Origin: Lithodes maja
Lineage: Eukaryota > Arthropoda > Malacostraca > Decapoda > Lithodidae
NCBI GenBank assembly: GCA_037953745.1
Contig: JBAKBP010007644.1
Coordinates: 33,910-97,909, forward strand
Direction: 5' to 3'
Length of the DNA: 64,000 nucleotides
In this document: positions 47,722-58,033 of the stretch, piece by piece
Layout: each line of letters starts with the position of its first letter
Position numbering within the stretch: position 1 is the stretch's first letter
Notes under the pieces: generated by a model
Databases searched by the model: none
Told to the model about the DNA's origin: nothing
The model's input: the letters and a program-made list of their open reading frames with translations, nothing else
Translations under genes and position numbers: made by a program

Positions 47722-48019
47722 CTGTGCTCTTGTCCAAAAACTTCTTGCACTAACGTCCACTCGTGCTTCGTTGGATGTGTTGGCCGTCCTGTGCTGCAAG
47801 ATCTCTCCCTCCAAGGGAATGAGTGATGGTTCGCGCACCACATCTCGACACACCTCCCTGAGCATGTTCGCCGTTACATCTCTTACTTCATCGTGCCTGA
47901 TGCTGATGAATCCTCCCTTCTTACATATCATGCTGTGGTCTGCATCGTTGTTGATTCCACAAACGCATCAATCGGGCAGTCCTTCAATTGGCCAATCATA
48001 CCTCAGTGCAATAGCATCA
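47722..48019 (-). pseudogene. RLE LINE copy B: endonuclease piece
   Basis: Minus-strand reading: H..MICKKGGFISIRHDEVRD, VTANMLREVCRDVV and EARVDVSARSFW. It corresponds to copy A 30955-31250. It is bounded by the LTR-like segment on one side and the piggyBac TTAA (48020-48023) on the other. Confidence 0.85.
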
Positions 48020-48032
48020 TTAACCCGGGAGC

Positions 48033-48086
48033 TGCGGGGAGACTCTTAAGAGTTCCCCCGGCGGACTGTGGGGAGACTCTTAAGAG
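48033..48086 (+). repeat. Subterminal direct repeats of the piggyBac element
   Basis: TGCGGGGAGACTCTTAAGAG (48033-48052) recurs as TGTGGGGAGACTCTTAAGAG (48067-48086), 34 bp apart, near the left terminus. Likely transposase-binding sites; each includes the CTCTTAAGAG palindrome. Confidence 0.75.
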
Positions 48087-48243
48087 CAGAGCTTTTGAAC
48101 GCGTACCAAAACCGCGCGTTTATAGCCAGGCGGCTGAAAATTGGTGTGGGTATAGTACTACATGTCAACTCTCGACACCACCCCGCCAAACGCTCGCCCC
48201 GCACTCGTGCAAGCACCACCGCGCCAGTAACCACGCACTAGTC

Positions 48244-50956
48244 ATGGAGCCCACACGTCCCTCACGCTCGCTCCCTGATGACACAACCAGCCCTCCTTCT
48301 GGTGGTGTTAGCCGCCGTGGAAGGCAGAGGGTGGCTGCTAAAGACCCTACCTACCAGTACGACACGCCCTACAGCTCGGAGGACGAAACACCTGCACCCA
48401 AAGCACGAAAAACACGTGCAAGCACGAGAAAGGTACAGAGGTCATTGGTGTTTTGGGACACTGCCACCACGACCCAGGCCACTGCAACAACCACTACCAC
48501 CACCACTGCCACCACTGCCACCCCTGCCACCCCTGCCACCGGTACCAGCGACGCAGGAGGCCGCCCTAGGGCTGCAGAATATGCGGGGGCAGGAAAAATT
48601 AAAGGCACGGGCGTTGGGAAGAGAACCTGTACGCCAGCCACAGTGCCCCTACCACCACCACCACCACCAGCCGCCCCTGGCCCGGCTGCCCCTGCCGCCC
48701 CTGCTACCCCTGCCCAAGGAACAGGGAAGGGGAAGGGGAAGGGGAAAGGGAGAGGGAAAGCGATTGCTGGCCCTGGTGTCCCTGCCGGCCCTGCTGCCCC
48801 TGCTGCCCCTGTTGCCCCTGTTGCCCCTGCTGCCCCTGCCGCCCATGCCGCCCCTGCCAGAGGGAACAGAGAGAAGGGCGACAGGCACCACCATCATCTT
48901 GCCATCAAGGCCACGCACCACTGCTGCCCCTGCCGCCGCCCCTGCCGCCGCCCCTGCCGCCGCCCCTGCCACCGCCTCTGCTGTCCCTGTCCATAAGACT
49001 CCCGCACGTGCAAAAGTGACCCTGAAAACTCTGACACCATCAAAGTATGCCGCCCCGCTGTTTGATGGTGATTCGCAGGACATTGGCAGCCCGGGTTTCG
49101 ACGACGAAGCCCTAGCACGGGACCAAGGGTGGGGGGATTTGGGAGTGGACAGTGGGAGTGAGTCCGACGTCAGTGACGAGAATGAGGAAGGGCATCGTCT
49201 GTCAAGTGAAGAGGAGGGTGATGATGATGCAGTGCTGTATCGCGACCATGGAAGCGATATTTCAGACGATGAAGCAGACGCAGACGACATTCCGATCCCT
49301 GAGCTGCCTTCGTTCGATTGGTCTGACGGGGTCAATTTTGTACCTGACGTGCCCCAGTTCAATCCTGGGACGTCAGGAACAACTGACGACTGGCCCTGTG
49401 ACGATCAAGCGAACGAAAGCGACTTCTTCCTCGCTTTTTTCGATATGGAGGTAATGACGTACATCGTTGCCCAAACAAACGCCTACTACAGGTGGGTGTT
49501 TGGCAGATTGGACGTCCTTTCTCCAAAAGTGAGAATACGAGGCTGGGTGGATACGACTGTGGAAGAATTTATGACGTTCTTTGCCTTGTTGTTCCTCATG
49601 CCTCTGATCAAGAAGCATGTGTTGCAACACTATTGGAAGGACGACCCTCTCATCGCCACCCCAACTTTCAATAAGTTCATGACTCGTGACAGAGTTTTGT
49701 TGCTGCTAAGATTTATGCACTTTGCAGACAACGAAAATCCTAACAGGATTGACAGGATATGGAAAGTTCGGGATGTGTTCACCATGTTGTTGGAGAGGTT
49801 TCGGAAATACTTTTACCCCTTCCTCAATTTGGTGATTGATGAGTCGCTCGTGCTCTTCAAAGGACGTCTTGTTTTCAAGCAGTATATCCCCTTGAAAAGG
49901 CATAGGTTCGGAATCAAGCTCTTCGTTTTGTGTGACTGCGAAACTGGAATAGTGCTTGACATGATCGTGTACACAGGCACTGACATTGACATACCGAAAG
50001 CCGCTGCCAATGACCTCATGGGCATGTCAGGTGCCATCGTCAGGAAAATGTTGGCACCTTACCTGGGCAAAGGCCACATCATCTACACTGACAACTGGTA
50101 TACTTCTCCTGCTCTCTGCCAGTTTCTTCATGACAACCAAACGCGGTCATGTGGGACTGTCAGAAAGACAAGAAAGTTTATGCCAAAGTTCACAGGTGAT
50201 GTCATTCCTCTCACAGATGCCTCCTCCAGTGACACACCTTCAGAAGACGACCTGGCCCAGGAACACCGCGAGAGGCATGTGCGAAGAAGGCGACGAAAGG
50301 GGCAGAAATTCAAGCAGCTCGAGAAGTGTGGGAAACTGATAACCCTGAAGTGGAAGGATAAGCGAGACGTCCACCTGCTTTCCACCATCCATACAGGTGC
50401 CCAGGTGGATTCTGGCAAAATCCACTACCGAACCAGGAAGACCATCTACAAGCCCAACATGGTAGTGGACTATACCCTGAACATGCGCATGGTGGACAAG
50501 TCTGACTGTCAGCTGTCAGGCGTTGAGTGTCTGAGGAAGACTGTGAAGTGGTATCACAAGCTCTTCCTCCACCTAGTTGATATCACGATGCTCAACGCCT
50601 ACAACTTGTGGTTGGTGAAAAAGGATATGGCCCCAAACCAGAAGCTGAAATTCCGGGAGTTCGTTTACAACGTCTCATACCAACTCCTGGAGAAGTATGG
50701 CACCACCACTCACAGAAATACGGCATGGCGTGGGGATCACGTTCCTGACCGCATCCAGCTGGGTGTCGAAAGACACTACTCAATCAACACTGAGATGCTT
50801 GGCACTCGTCGCAGGCAGGCGCAGTGCACCGTCTGCAGCACCAGTGTCAGGAAACCCCATGTCACCAAAAGAGTCACCTCAATGTGCGCCGAGTGCAAAG
50901 TTCCACTCTGCCTGGGTGACTGCTTCAGGGACTACCACACCTTCAAGAATTATTGA
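48244..50956 (+). CDS. piggyBac transposase
   Basis: The ATG at 48244 opens a plausible N-terminus (MEPTRPSRSLPDD, DPTYQYDTPYSSEDE), followed by Ala/Pro/Thr-rich and Gly-Lys repeats. The catalytic part is in another frame (open from 48278). The switch lies in the low-complexity tract at about 48870-48990 (indel or small intron). Then come acidic segments, the DDE_Tnp_1_7-type core (FFALLFLMPLIKKH, MTRDRVLLLLRFMHF) and catalytic Asp in VIDESLV (49838), YTDNWYT (50090) and RMVDKSDCQ (50495). A C-terminal cysteine-rich zinc domain (CTVC, CAEC, C..DC, H) ends the protein. It cuts and pastes at TTAA. Looks recently functional. Confidence 0.9.
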
Positions 50957-50957
50957 G

Positions 50958-51050
50958 TGTCGCCCTGCGCTGCCCTGCCCTGGACTTGCCCCGTGCCCTG
51001 CCCTGGACTCGCCCCCTGCCCCGCCCTGTCCTGGACTCGCGCCCTACTTT
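50958..51050 (+). repeat. GC-rich short tandem repeat after the transposase
   Basis: About three diverged units of CCCTGCCCTGGACTCGCCCC directly after the stop codon. Confidence 0.7.
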
Positions 51051-51374
51051 ACCTGACCTGACCTAATTGATCACGCTACCTCATAATGTAACATATATAT
51101 TATATAATGTATAAGTTCCAAAGATGTCCCTGTGATATAGCTTTTACATTATATAATTGTATGTTTCATTATTTAGTTTATAAGTTTCAAAGATTTACAT
51201 GTAATATGCCTTATTTTTTTAGTATATCAATATATATGTTTGTTATTAGCCAAAGTAATGTGTATATAATTATTTTCTTACCTCAAATGAATTGTACAAA
51301 AATAAATATGTTTCAACAAATCCTGTCAAACCTACTAAGATAATACAAAAAAACAATAAAAAAAACAAAAAAAA

Positions 51375-51457
51375 ACAAGGTCATGTCATTGTATTCTTAC
51401 AATATGATATATTCTATGAATATTTCATATTGTTTGAATACAATGGCATGATCTTGT
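51375..51457. repeat. 40-bp-arm hairpin
   Basis: Arms 51375-51414 and 51418-51457 are complementary with few mismatches, around a 3-bp TAT loop. It could be a small fold-back element, a hairpin RNA precursor or a structural piece of the transposon 3' region. Confidence 0.8.
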
Positions 51458-51514
51458 AAAAAATTTGTTTTATCAAAAATGTTCTAGACAATATAAAACC
51501 TTCCCCATAACCCC

Positions 51515-51600
51515 CTCCTGGATTCGATCACACAACCCTACCACACTTTGAGTTTTCCAGTCCACGACCTTACCAACCATGCCACAGGAGCTCATACCAA
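51515..51600 (-). repeat. tRNA-like SINE head
   Basis: Minus strand: GCATGGTTGGTAAGG (about 51572-51586), A-box-like, and GATCGAATCC (about 51521-51530), B-box-like. Degenerate; not a functional tRNA. Confidence 0.4.
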
Positions 51601-51656
51601 ATATCACTCAAAACTTCGTGTCTACAATCGAAATGACAATATAAAAAAAAAAAGGA

Positions 51657-51696
51657 ATTATCCCACCAATTTACGTTTGTAAATTGATGGGATTAT
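51657..51696. repeat. 18-bp-arm hairpin
   Basis: ATTATCCCACCAATTTAC and GTAAATTGATGGGATTAT flank a GTTT loop, with one mismatch. Confidence 0.7.
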
Positions 51697-51699
51697 CAA

Positions 51700-52685
51700 T
51701 AATATCATGCCAAGGTTTATAAAAGTTTGTCTCTGTCAAGAATTAGTAATTATATAACTTTAGTCTGTCAAAAATTGCCCAAACACTCAGCAAAATTGCC
51801 CCTCTCAGTGCGACTCCACTCATTTTCACACGGTCAAGCGGTAACCCTTGCCGCTCCTTTATGCCCCAGCTACACCAGCAACAGCAGCTCTGTCTGGGAA
51901 CAAAATTTGTATAAATACAATAATGGATAAAATACTCTTCACAAATACATTTGTATTGTATAATATTGTAAATAAAAATGAATAATAACTGTGTGGGTGT
52001 CGAAAATTGCTCAACCAGCTTTCTTATGTCTCGCCTACGCGCGTATATTGGATTATACATAGTCATGACTGTCATACAAATAATTGCAGTAGGTCTCGAA
52101 TATACATTTAGATTGCATATTACTTGGAAATAAATAAGTATACGTTTCTCTGGTGGCAATCTACCTTTTCGCAAGTGTAAGGAGACACCATTCTATATTT
52201 AGCCCTTTATCACAAAAGGCAATCTGCCTGTGTTTACTGACCACCGTCGCTGGTGGTCTATAATATAGTACTTTATTTACAGTCAATGGCCTACATGTTT
52301 CTGTGGTACTTCACATGTGTCTAAAATGCAATGTCTGCTTGCATTTTATGCAATTCTGAAGTCCATTTATACGTACGACATACGCATGTCTCAGTTTCTA
52401 TCTCTCTCTCTCTCTCTCTCTCTCTCCATTCCTGACTCATGTTATTGTAAAACTCTTGGTGGCAACAAACACCAGACACCTGGTAGACATAAGGTTCAAA
52501 ATCCCAAGACATCAATACGCCTCGGGCGCCTCCACAATTGTCACACAGCTGGCTATCTATCTAGAGATCTGCCTGCCTTCCTTCTCTCCACGACTCACTC
52601 ACTCACTCACTCACTCCCTCCCTGCTAGCCTCCCTCCTACCCAGCCACCCCCACCCACCCTTTCAGGCTTCCGTCTGCTAGAAAC
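51700..52685. other. piggyBac 3' region, no gene
   Basis: AT-rich with a (CT)n run at about 52401-52427 and (ACTC)n at about 52593-52616. Open frames lack motifs. Confidence 0.5.
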
Positions 52686-52689
52686 ACAT

Positions 52690-53250
52690 TCACAATTTGC
52701 ATAAATATCGCATCCATTGGGCTATATGCGGTATATTCCTTGTTATATGGGACGCCTACATACGTACACGTCTTTATTATAGCATGACAGTGCTCTAAAT
52801 ATAAGATTTACGTGATATTTATGGCGTAACACACCCTCTCCCCCTTTCATTCCCAGCACAACTCACTCACACCTTGGTTCACACATAGAAACTCATTGAT
52901 AATGTGCGTAAATATCGCATGAATTGGTCTATATGCGGTATATATTTTGATATATGGCACGCATACATACGTACAAGTCTGTATTATAGCATGACAGTGC
53001 TCTACGTACAAGATATAAGTGATGTGTATGGCGTAAACCACACTCTCAGCTCATAAATTGCCGCCAAACCTCCAACACATCTTTATTCCCGCCTAAAAAT
53101 TATCTTATAATTCCCTTATATATTGCAATTTTTGGTCACTATGAGGCATATTCATTGTTATATGGGTGGCCTACACACGTATACATACTCTACATAGCCT
53201 AAAAGGGCTCAAAAAAGGAGATATACGTGATAATATGCGGTAACCTACCC
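52690..53250 (+). repeat. Three degenerate tandem units of about 165-200 bp
   Basis: Successive units share AAATATCGCAT, TATATGCGGTATAT, GTTATATGG..G, CCTACATACGTA, TATAGCATGACAGTGCTCT and ACGTGAT.TTATGGCGTAA. Units start near 52700, 52895 and 53090. They lie near the right end of the piggyBac element. Unit 3 plus the end of unit 2 recur inverted at 57816-58033. Confidence 0.75.
53015..53232 (+). repeat. 218-bp segment repeated inverted at 57816-58033
   Basis: From ATAAGTGATGTG (53015) to ATACGTGATA (53232) the sequence matches the complement of 57816-58033 with about one mismatch by eye. The left copy belongs to the piggyBac 3' region. The right copy lies outside it, beside a truncated LINE. 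Confidence 0.9.
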
Positions 53251-53543
53251 CCTCCTCCCTCTCCTTCTATCCGCTGGGCGCGTGAAAATTCGGCAGGGAA
53301 ATCTCGCCGCTCGATGACAATCTAGCCGTGCGGTGCCATTCGCTCCACATTTTTCAACTACGGACCGTTCCCCCACCCCCCCCTGACATTTTTGGGGGGT
53401 CAAATATATATGGGCCGATGCACGCAAACATTCCCTACACGATGATGTACTTTTTATCGAAATTGGCAATAGGTCCCAAAATCATCATAGGTGCGCACAG
53501 TCTTACCCTGTAGAAAACCCCCTGTGCGCCAAGGAGAGGTTAA

Positions 53544-54165
53544 ATTCTTGTTTGTTTAGATTGAAGCCTTTTGCCTTGATTGGTAGTGTTGTCAGCCAAT
53601 TTGAAGCACCCGTTTCTTGTGCTATTTGTACTTTTCTTGTTAGTCTCGGGGAAAGTTGTCGCATCAATTGTGCCAGGTCATTTTTCTGTGAGTTTTGCCT
53701 CTCTGACGTGATGGTCTTTCTGATGTTGTAGATGTCCGCCTGGTCCACTTCGCCATCAGGATCTTGCGCTACGATGCGTTCAGTGAGAGATTCTGTTATC
53801 TTTACTGAGTTCTGGTGTTCCGTTGTTGCCCTCCTCATCGGATTGATGATTCCAAGCCCTCCTAACCTAGGAGGAAGTGCGAGCAACTCCCTCTCTGTAG
53901 CATTTGGGGTGTGGGACTTCATCCAAGCTGGGATGAGATTGTCTCTGATGGCATCTTCTAGCGGTTGAAGTTGTGGACCCACGTTTGGAATGGTACGCAT
54001 CAAGTAGGTCCAGCGGTGTTTGACCACATATGTGAATGCCGAATATGCAGCCTGTGGTTCCGTCTTTGCAATTTTGGCTAGTATTTCTATTTCGTTTACC
54101 CACTCTCTGACCTTCTCTTCCATGTATTGCTTCTTGAACTCTTCTGTGCCAATCACTGCCCCTAG
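53544..54165 (-). pseudogene. RLE LINE copy B: end of RT and linker
   Basis: Minus-strand frame from 54156: GTEEFKKQYMEEKVREWVNE, EPQAAYSAFTYVVKHRWTY, LALPPRLGGLGIINP and IKAKGFNLNKQEFN, up to the TTAA junction. Better preserved than copy A here. The high end is truncated at 54165 against (TAC)n. Confidence 0.85.
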
Positions 54166-54193
54166 TACTACTACTACTACTACTACTACTACT
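54166..54193. repeat. (TAC)n microsatellite at 5' end of RLE copy B
   Basis: About nine perfect TAC units directly abutting the truncated RLE LINE. Confidence 0.93.
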
Positions 54194-54224
54194 GCTCAAT
54201 GTTTTTGACAGCAGGCTAAATTTG

Positions 54225-54910
54225 TACATTTGGAGAAGGGGGTCCAGAACAAATAATCCAAGCGACCTCTCCCTACATTTGGAGAAGGAGGTCCAGAACA
54301 AATAATCCAAGCGACCTCTCCCTACATTTGGAGAAGGGGGGCCAGAACAAATAATCCAAGCGACCTCTCCCTACATTTGGAGAAGGGGGTCCAGAACAAA
54401 TAATCCAAGCGACCTCTCCCTACATTTGGAGAAGGGGGGCCAGAACAAATAATCCAAGCGACCTCTCCCTACATTTGGAGAAGGAGGGCCAGAACAAATA
54501 ATCCAAGCGACCTCTATCTACATTTGGAGAAGGGGGGCCAGAACAAATAATCCAAGAGACCTCTCCCTACATTTGGAGAAGGGGGTCCAGAACAAATAAT
54601 CCAAGCGACCTCTTCCTACATTTGGAGAAGGGGGGCCAGAACAAATAATCCAAGCGACCTCTCCCTACATTTGGAGAAGGGGGTCCAGAACAAATAATCC
54701 AAGCGACCTCTCCCTACATTTGGAGAAGGGGGGCCAGAACAAATAATCCAAGCGACCTCTCCCTACATTTGGAGAAGGGGGGCCAGAACAAATAATCCAA
54801 GCGACCTCTCCCTACATTTGGAGAAGGGGGGCCAGAACAAATAATCCAAGCGACCTCTCCCTACATTTGGAGAAGGGGGTCCAGAACAAATAATCCAATC
54901 GACCTCTCCC
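54225..54910 (+). repeat. Minisatellite, 14 units of exactly 49 bp
   Basis: Unit begins TACATTTGGAGAAGGGGG and ends GACCTCTCCC. 686 bp = 14 x 49 with substitutions only, mostly GGTCC/GGGCC in one position. The entry sequence GACAGCAGGCTAAATTTG (54210-54227) also occurs in the core of the TTAA MITE at 63140-63160. Not a CRISPR array: there are no spacers. Confidence 0.95.
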
Positions 54911-55285
54911 TACAGACTCACTATAGCAGGGTTGTGCAGTCGGTGAAAACAGTCTGGCGTCGACTCCGCCTATAGATTAAACGCATATAATTATACACAT
55001 TTATATAAATGTTTTTACAGAGAATCATAAGTAGATAACTCTATCGAAACACACACACACACACACACAGACGCACAGACACACATAATTATATAAACCG
55101 GTACACACAAGTATATGCTTATTAAAACACAAAAATATACACATATCTACAGTCGTGGTCAGTATTACAGTACATGAACACACCTTAATGATAAAAACAA
55201 GACGGTGAACGATAAATAGTGAACCCCAGTACTATAATCTATGTAGCTCAAGCAATATATCAAAATAGTTCGTCTATCTATCTAT
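54911..55285. other. Gene-free spacer with (CA)n and (CTAT)n
   Basis: (CA)n at about 55051-55068. (CTAT)n at about 55271-55288 is the 3' tail of the antisense LINE that follows. No gene seen. Confidence 0.6.
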
Positions 55286-57815
55286 CTATTGCCTGACGCC
55301 GTGATCCCCGAAGGGGTGGCCACGAACGAACCGCCCCCATGCACCTCTGTCCCCAGTCAGTCGACGCCCCTCCCCCCAACCAGCACCGCCTTCATTCATG
55401 TAGTTCCTCACTCCATCCTTCCACCTCATATTCGGTCTACCTCTCCCCCTCTGTCCCTCCACCTCGCTCTCGTACACCCTCTTAGTCATTCTCTCGCTTT
55501 CCATACGTTCCATATGGCCGAACCATCTCAAGTTGTTCCTTTTCACACTTTCCAGCACATCTACCTCCACACCACACCTCCTTCTTACTTCCTCATTCGT
55601 CTGTCTATCCCTCCATGTAATTCCGCATGCACTCCTTAAGTAATTCATTTCCACTGCTCTCACTCTTGGTCTGAGTCTCTCAACCAACGTCCATGCTTCG
55701 CTTCCGTAAGTCAGTGTCGGGATTACCACACTGTCATGCAAGGACTTCTTCACTTCCATACTGACCACCCTATTTCTTGTTACTGCTTTTAGCGTTCCTA
55801 CAACCCTCTTCCCCTGTTGTACCCTCTCCCGCACCTCTTCATCCATAGTCCCATCTTTACTCAACACACTGCCCAGATACTTAAAAGAGTTGACGATCTC
55901 CATAGCCTGACCGTTCAGCTTCACCTCACACTCTGTGACTTCACCACTTTCGAAGACCATAACCTTGCTCTTCCCCGTATTTACCTTCAAATTCCGTTTT
56001 TCGCACACTGTTCCAAACTCATTTACCAGACCCTGCAACTCCCATTCATTATCACTCATCAGAACTGTATCATCCGCAAACAGCAGTATAGGTAGCTTCC
56101 ACTCAATTCCCTCCCTTTTCAGCGATACACCAACATCCACTGCTCTTGATAGTATTTCTTTCATAACTCCATCCATATATACAGTAAACAACCACGGGGA
56201 CATCACACACCCCTGTTTCAAACCAACATTCAGGTCAAAGAACTCGCTCTGCTCACTCTCCACACGTACTGCCGCCTTTGCACCCTCATACATGCTCTTC
56301 ACTGCTTTCAGCAACTTGCCCTCTACTCCGTATATTCTAAGTACTTTCCACAAACCTTCTCTATCCACTCTGTCATAGGCCTTCTCCAAGTCCATAAAGG
56401 CAACATACACCTTTTGTTTCTTCTCCAGATACTTCTCCACAACACAATTCAGGGTAAAAATCTGATCTACACATCCTCTTCCCTTCCTAAAGCCTCCCTG
56501 CTCGTCGCCTATCCATTTCTCCATTCTCACTCTCACTCTCTCAATCACTACCCTACTGTATACCTTCCCTACTACGCTTAGAAGACATATTCCTCGGTGG
56601 TTACCACACACTCCTCTTTCCCCTTTGCCCTTATATAGGGGGACTATTATGCCAGTCTTCCAGTCATCGGGTGCACTCCCCTTCTCCCATGCTAGTTTGC
56701 ACATTTTCCATACCCATTCTATCACTATCTCACCACCATACCTCAACATTTCCCCACACACTCCATCTGTTCCTGGTGCTTTCCCCAACTTCACTCTTTT
56801 CATGGCTTCCCACACTTCTGACCTCCTGATCCCCACCTCCTCCTCCACTACTTCTCTTCTTCTCCCTCCCATACCATATCCAGCTATGTTTGCTGGCTCT
56901 TCATTCCTTTCATTTAGCAACTCACTGAAGTACTCCCTCCATCTTTCGACTCTCTCTTGCTTCTCGGCTAGCATTCTCCCATTCTTATCTTTCACACCCT
57001 TACTGTTTCCCTTGCTACCTTCCCTAACTTTCTTGACTTCTTTCCAGAACAGTTTCTTACTCTCCCTCCATTTTACACTCAGATTCCTTCCAAATTCCTC
57101 ATCTACTCTTCTCTTACTTTCCTTCACTACTCTCTTCACCACCCTCTTACTCTCCACGTACCTCGCTCGTTTCTGTCTCTCGGAATCTTCATTCCCTCTA
57201 CTACCCAACCACTCTCTATATGCTTTCTTCTTTTCTTCCACAGCTATTCTTACCTCTTCTGTCCACCATGCTGTACCTTTCACTCCCCTCCCTCTTCTCC
57301 TCACTCCACACACCTCCTCACATGCTGCACATATCTCATCCTTAAACACCTTGCTCATCTCCTCCACTTCCTCCATAACTTCCAGGTCGAACCCACCTAG
57401 TCGTCTTTCCACTGCTCTCCTGTACTCCTCCCTGACTTCCTCCTCCTGCAACCTCTCCACCCTCCTCACCATTCCACCCTCCTCTCGCCTCCCTCCCGCT
57501 CTCCTCACCCACTTCTTTTGTATCCTAACCTTAGCTACCACTACATAATGATCAGACAGACCCCCTCCAATACCCCTATACACCCTAGCATCCATCACAG
57601 ATTTCTTCATTCGTTCATCCACACATACATAATCAATCAATGACTTTCGTTCCACCACTGTCTTATCCTTCATCGTCAACATCCGTTTCCACGTGTACCT
57701 GTGGATCATTCTGTGTCGGAAGAAGGTGTTGGCTATCCACAGCCTCCTCCCCACACATACGTCCACAAGTGCACTACCATTCCCATTCACCTCTGATGGT
57801 ACCCCCCACCCAGGA
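55272..57815 (-). mobile_element. RTE/CR1-like LINE, 5'-truncated, minus strand
   Basis: An uninterrupted frame covers the end of an APE endonuclease and a complete RT. The 3' UTR is essentially absent: the (ATAG)n tail begins at the stop codon. The 5' end at 57815 abuts an inverted fragment of the piggyBac 3' region. The clade is uncertain: a repeat tail and minimal 3' UTR favour an RTE-like element. Confidence 0.82.
55286..57790 (-). CDS. LINE endonuclease C-terminus and reverse transcriptase
   Basis: 834 residues, no stop or frameshift. The frame is open past the ATG at 57790 (VPSEVNGNG), which is not a native start. Segments: APE end (SLIDYVCVDERM, LSDHYVVVAKV); Arg/Glu-rich linker; RT with KAPGTDGVCGEML, NHRGICLLSVVGKVYSR, QGGFRKGRGCVDQI, MDLEKAYDRVDRE, LKQGCVMSPWLF and active site LFADDTVLM. 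C-terminal domain: FKYLGSVLSKDG, TYGSEAWTL, RWFGHMERMESERM, GRGRPNMRWKDG. The stop TAG lies in the ATAG tail. An intact RT suggests youth, but the N-terminal endonuclease half is missing. Confidence 0.88.
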   Translation of the reverse strand: MNGNGSALVDVCVGRRLWIANTFFRHRMIHRYTWKRMLTMKDKTVVERKSLIDYVCVDERMKKSVMDARVYRGIGGGLSDHYVVVAKVRIQKKWVRRAGGRREEGGMVRRVERLQEEEVREEYRRAVERRLGGFDLEVMEEVEEMSKVFKDEICAACEEVCGVRRRGRGVKGTAWWTEEVRIAVEEKKKAYREWLGSRGNEDSERQKRARYVESKRVVKRVVKESKRRVDEEFGRNLSVKWRESKKLFWKEVKKVREGSKGNSKGVKDKNGRMLAEKQERVERWREYFSELLNERNEEPANIAGYGMGGRRREVVEEEVGIRRSEVWEAMKRVKLGKAPGTDGVCGEMLRYGGEIVIEWVWKMCKLAWEKGSAPDDWKTGIIVPLYKGKGERGVCGNHRGICLLSVVGKVYSRVVIERVRVRMEKWIGDEQGGFRKGRGCVDQIFTLNCVVEKYLEKKQKVYVAFMDLEKAYDRVDREGLWKVLRIYGVEGKLLKAVKSMYEGAKAAVRVESEQSEFFDLNVGLKQGCVMSPWLFTVYMDGVMKEILSRAVDVGVSLKREGIEWKLPILLFADDTVLMSDNEWELQGLVNEFGTVCEKRNLKVNTGKSKVMVFESGEVTECEVKLNGQAMEIVNSFKYLGSVLSKDGTMDEEVRERVQQGKRVVGTLKAVTRNRVVSMEVKKSLHDSVVIPTLTYGSEAWTLVERLRPRVRAVEMNYLRSACGITWRDRQTNEEVRRRCGVEVDVLESVKRNNLRWFGHMERMESERMTKRVYESEVEGQRGRGRPNMRWKDGVRNYMNEGGAGWGEGRRLTGDRGAWGRFVRGHPFGDHGVRQ

Positions 57816-58033
57816 TATCACGTATATCTCCTTTTTTGAGCCCTTTTAGGCTATGTAGAGTATGTATACGTGTGTAGGCCACCCATATAACAATGAATAT
57901 GCCTCATAGTGACCAAAAATTGCAATATATAAGGGAATTATAAGAGAATTTTTAGGCGGGAATAAAGATGTGTTGGAGGTTTGGCGGCAATTTATGAGCT
58001 GAGAGTGTGGTTTACGCCATACACATCACTTAT
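57816..58033 (-). repeat. Inverted copy of the piggyBac 3' segment
   Basis: Complement of 53015-53232. It is orphaned: no TTAA or transposon terminus is visible on either side. Confidence 0.9.

Larger units (their letters stand above)
48020..53543 (+). mobile_element. piggyBac-type DNA transposon with transposase
   Basis: Flanked by TTAA (48020-48023 and 53540-53543) inside RLE copy B. Termini begin CCCGGGAG (left) and CCTCTCC (right, complement); perfect inverted repeats are very short. Subterminal direct repeats lie at the left end. It encodes a full catalytic domain and a C-terminal cysteine-rich domain. It is about 5.5 kb because of a 2.6-kb 3' region with tandem repeats and hairpins, larger than the roughly 2.5 kb of the classic moth element. 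The empty site is visible in copy A. Confidence 0.92.
42929..54165 (-). mobile_element. RLE-type LINE copy B, broken by three nested insertions
   Basis: Pieces 42929-43354, 47722-48019 and 53544-54165 are collinear with copy A on the minus strand: 3' UTR and C-terminus, endonuclease, then linker and end of RT. Between them are a LINE (43355-45828), an LTR-like segment (to 47721) and a piggyBac element (48020-53543). The piggyBac junction is exact: removing it and one TTAA gives the uninterrupted copy A sequence (31245-31260). The 5' end is truncated at 54165 and abuts (TAC)n. Confidence 0.8.

Noticed and set aside
54225..54910. CRISPR-like regular repeat array
   Set aside because: Units are contiguous 49-bp tandem repeats with no unique spacers, no leader and no cas genes, in a eukaryotic repeat setting.
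54914..54926. GACTCACTATAG resembling the core of a phage T7 promoter
   Set aside because: Only a partial match at the end of a minisatellite, with no phage context; chance or a vector trace cannot be argued from 12 bases.
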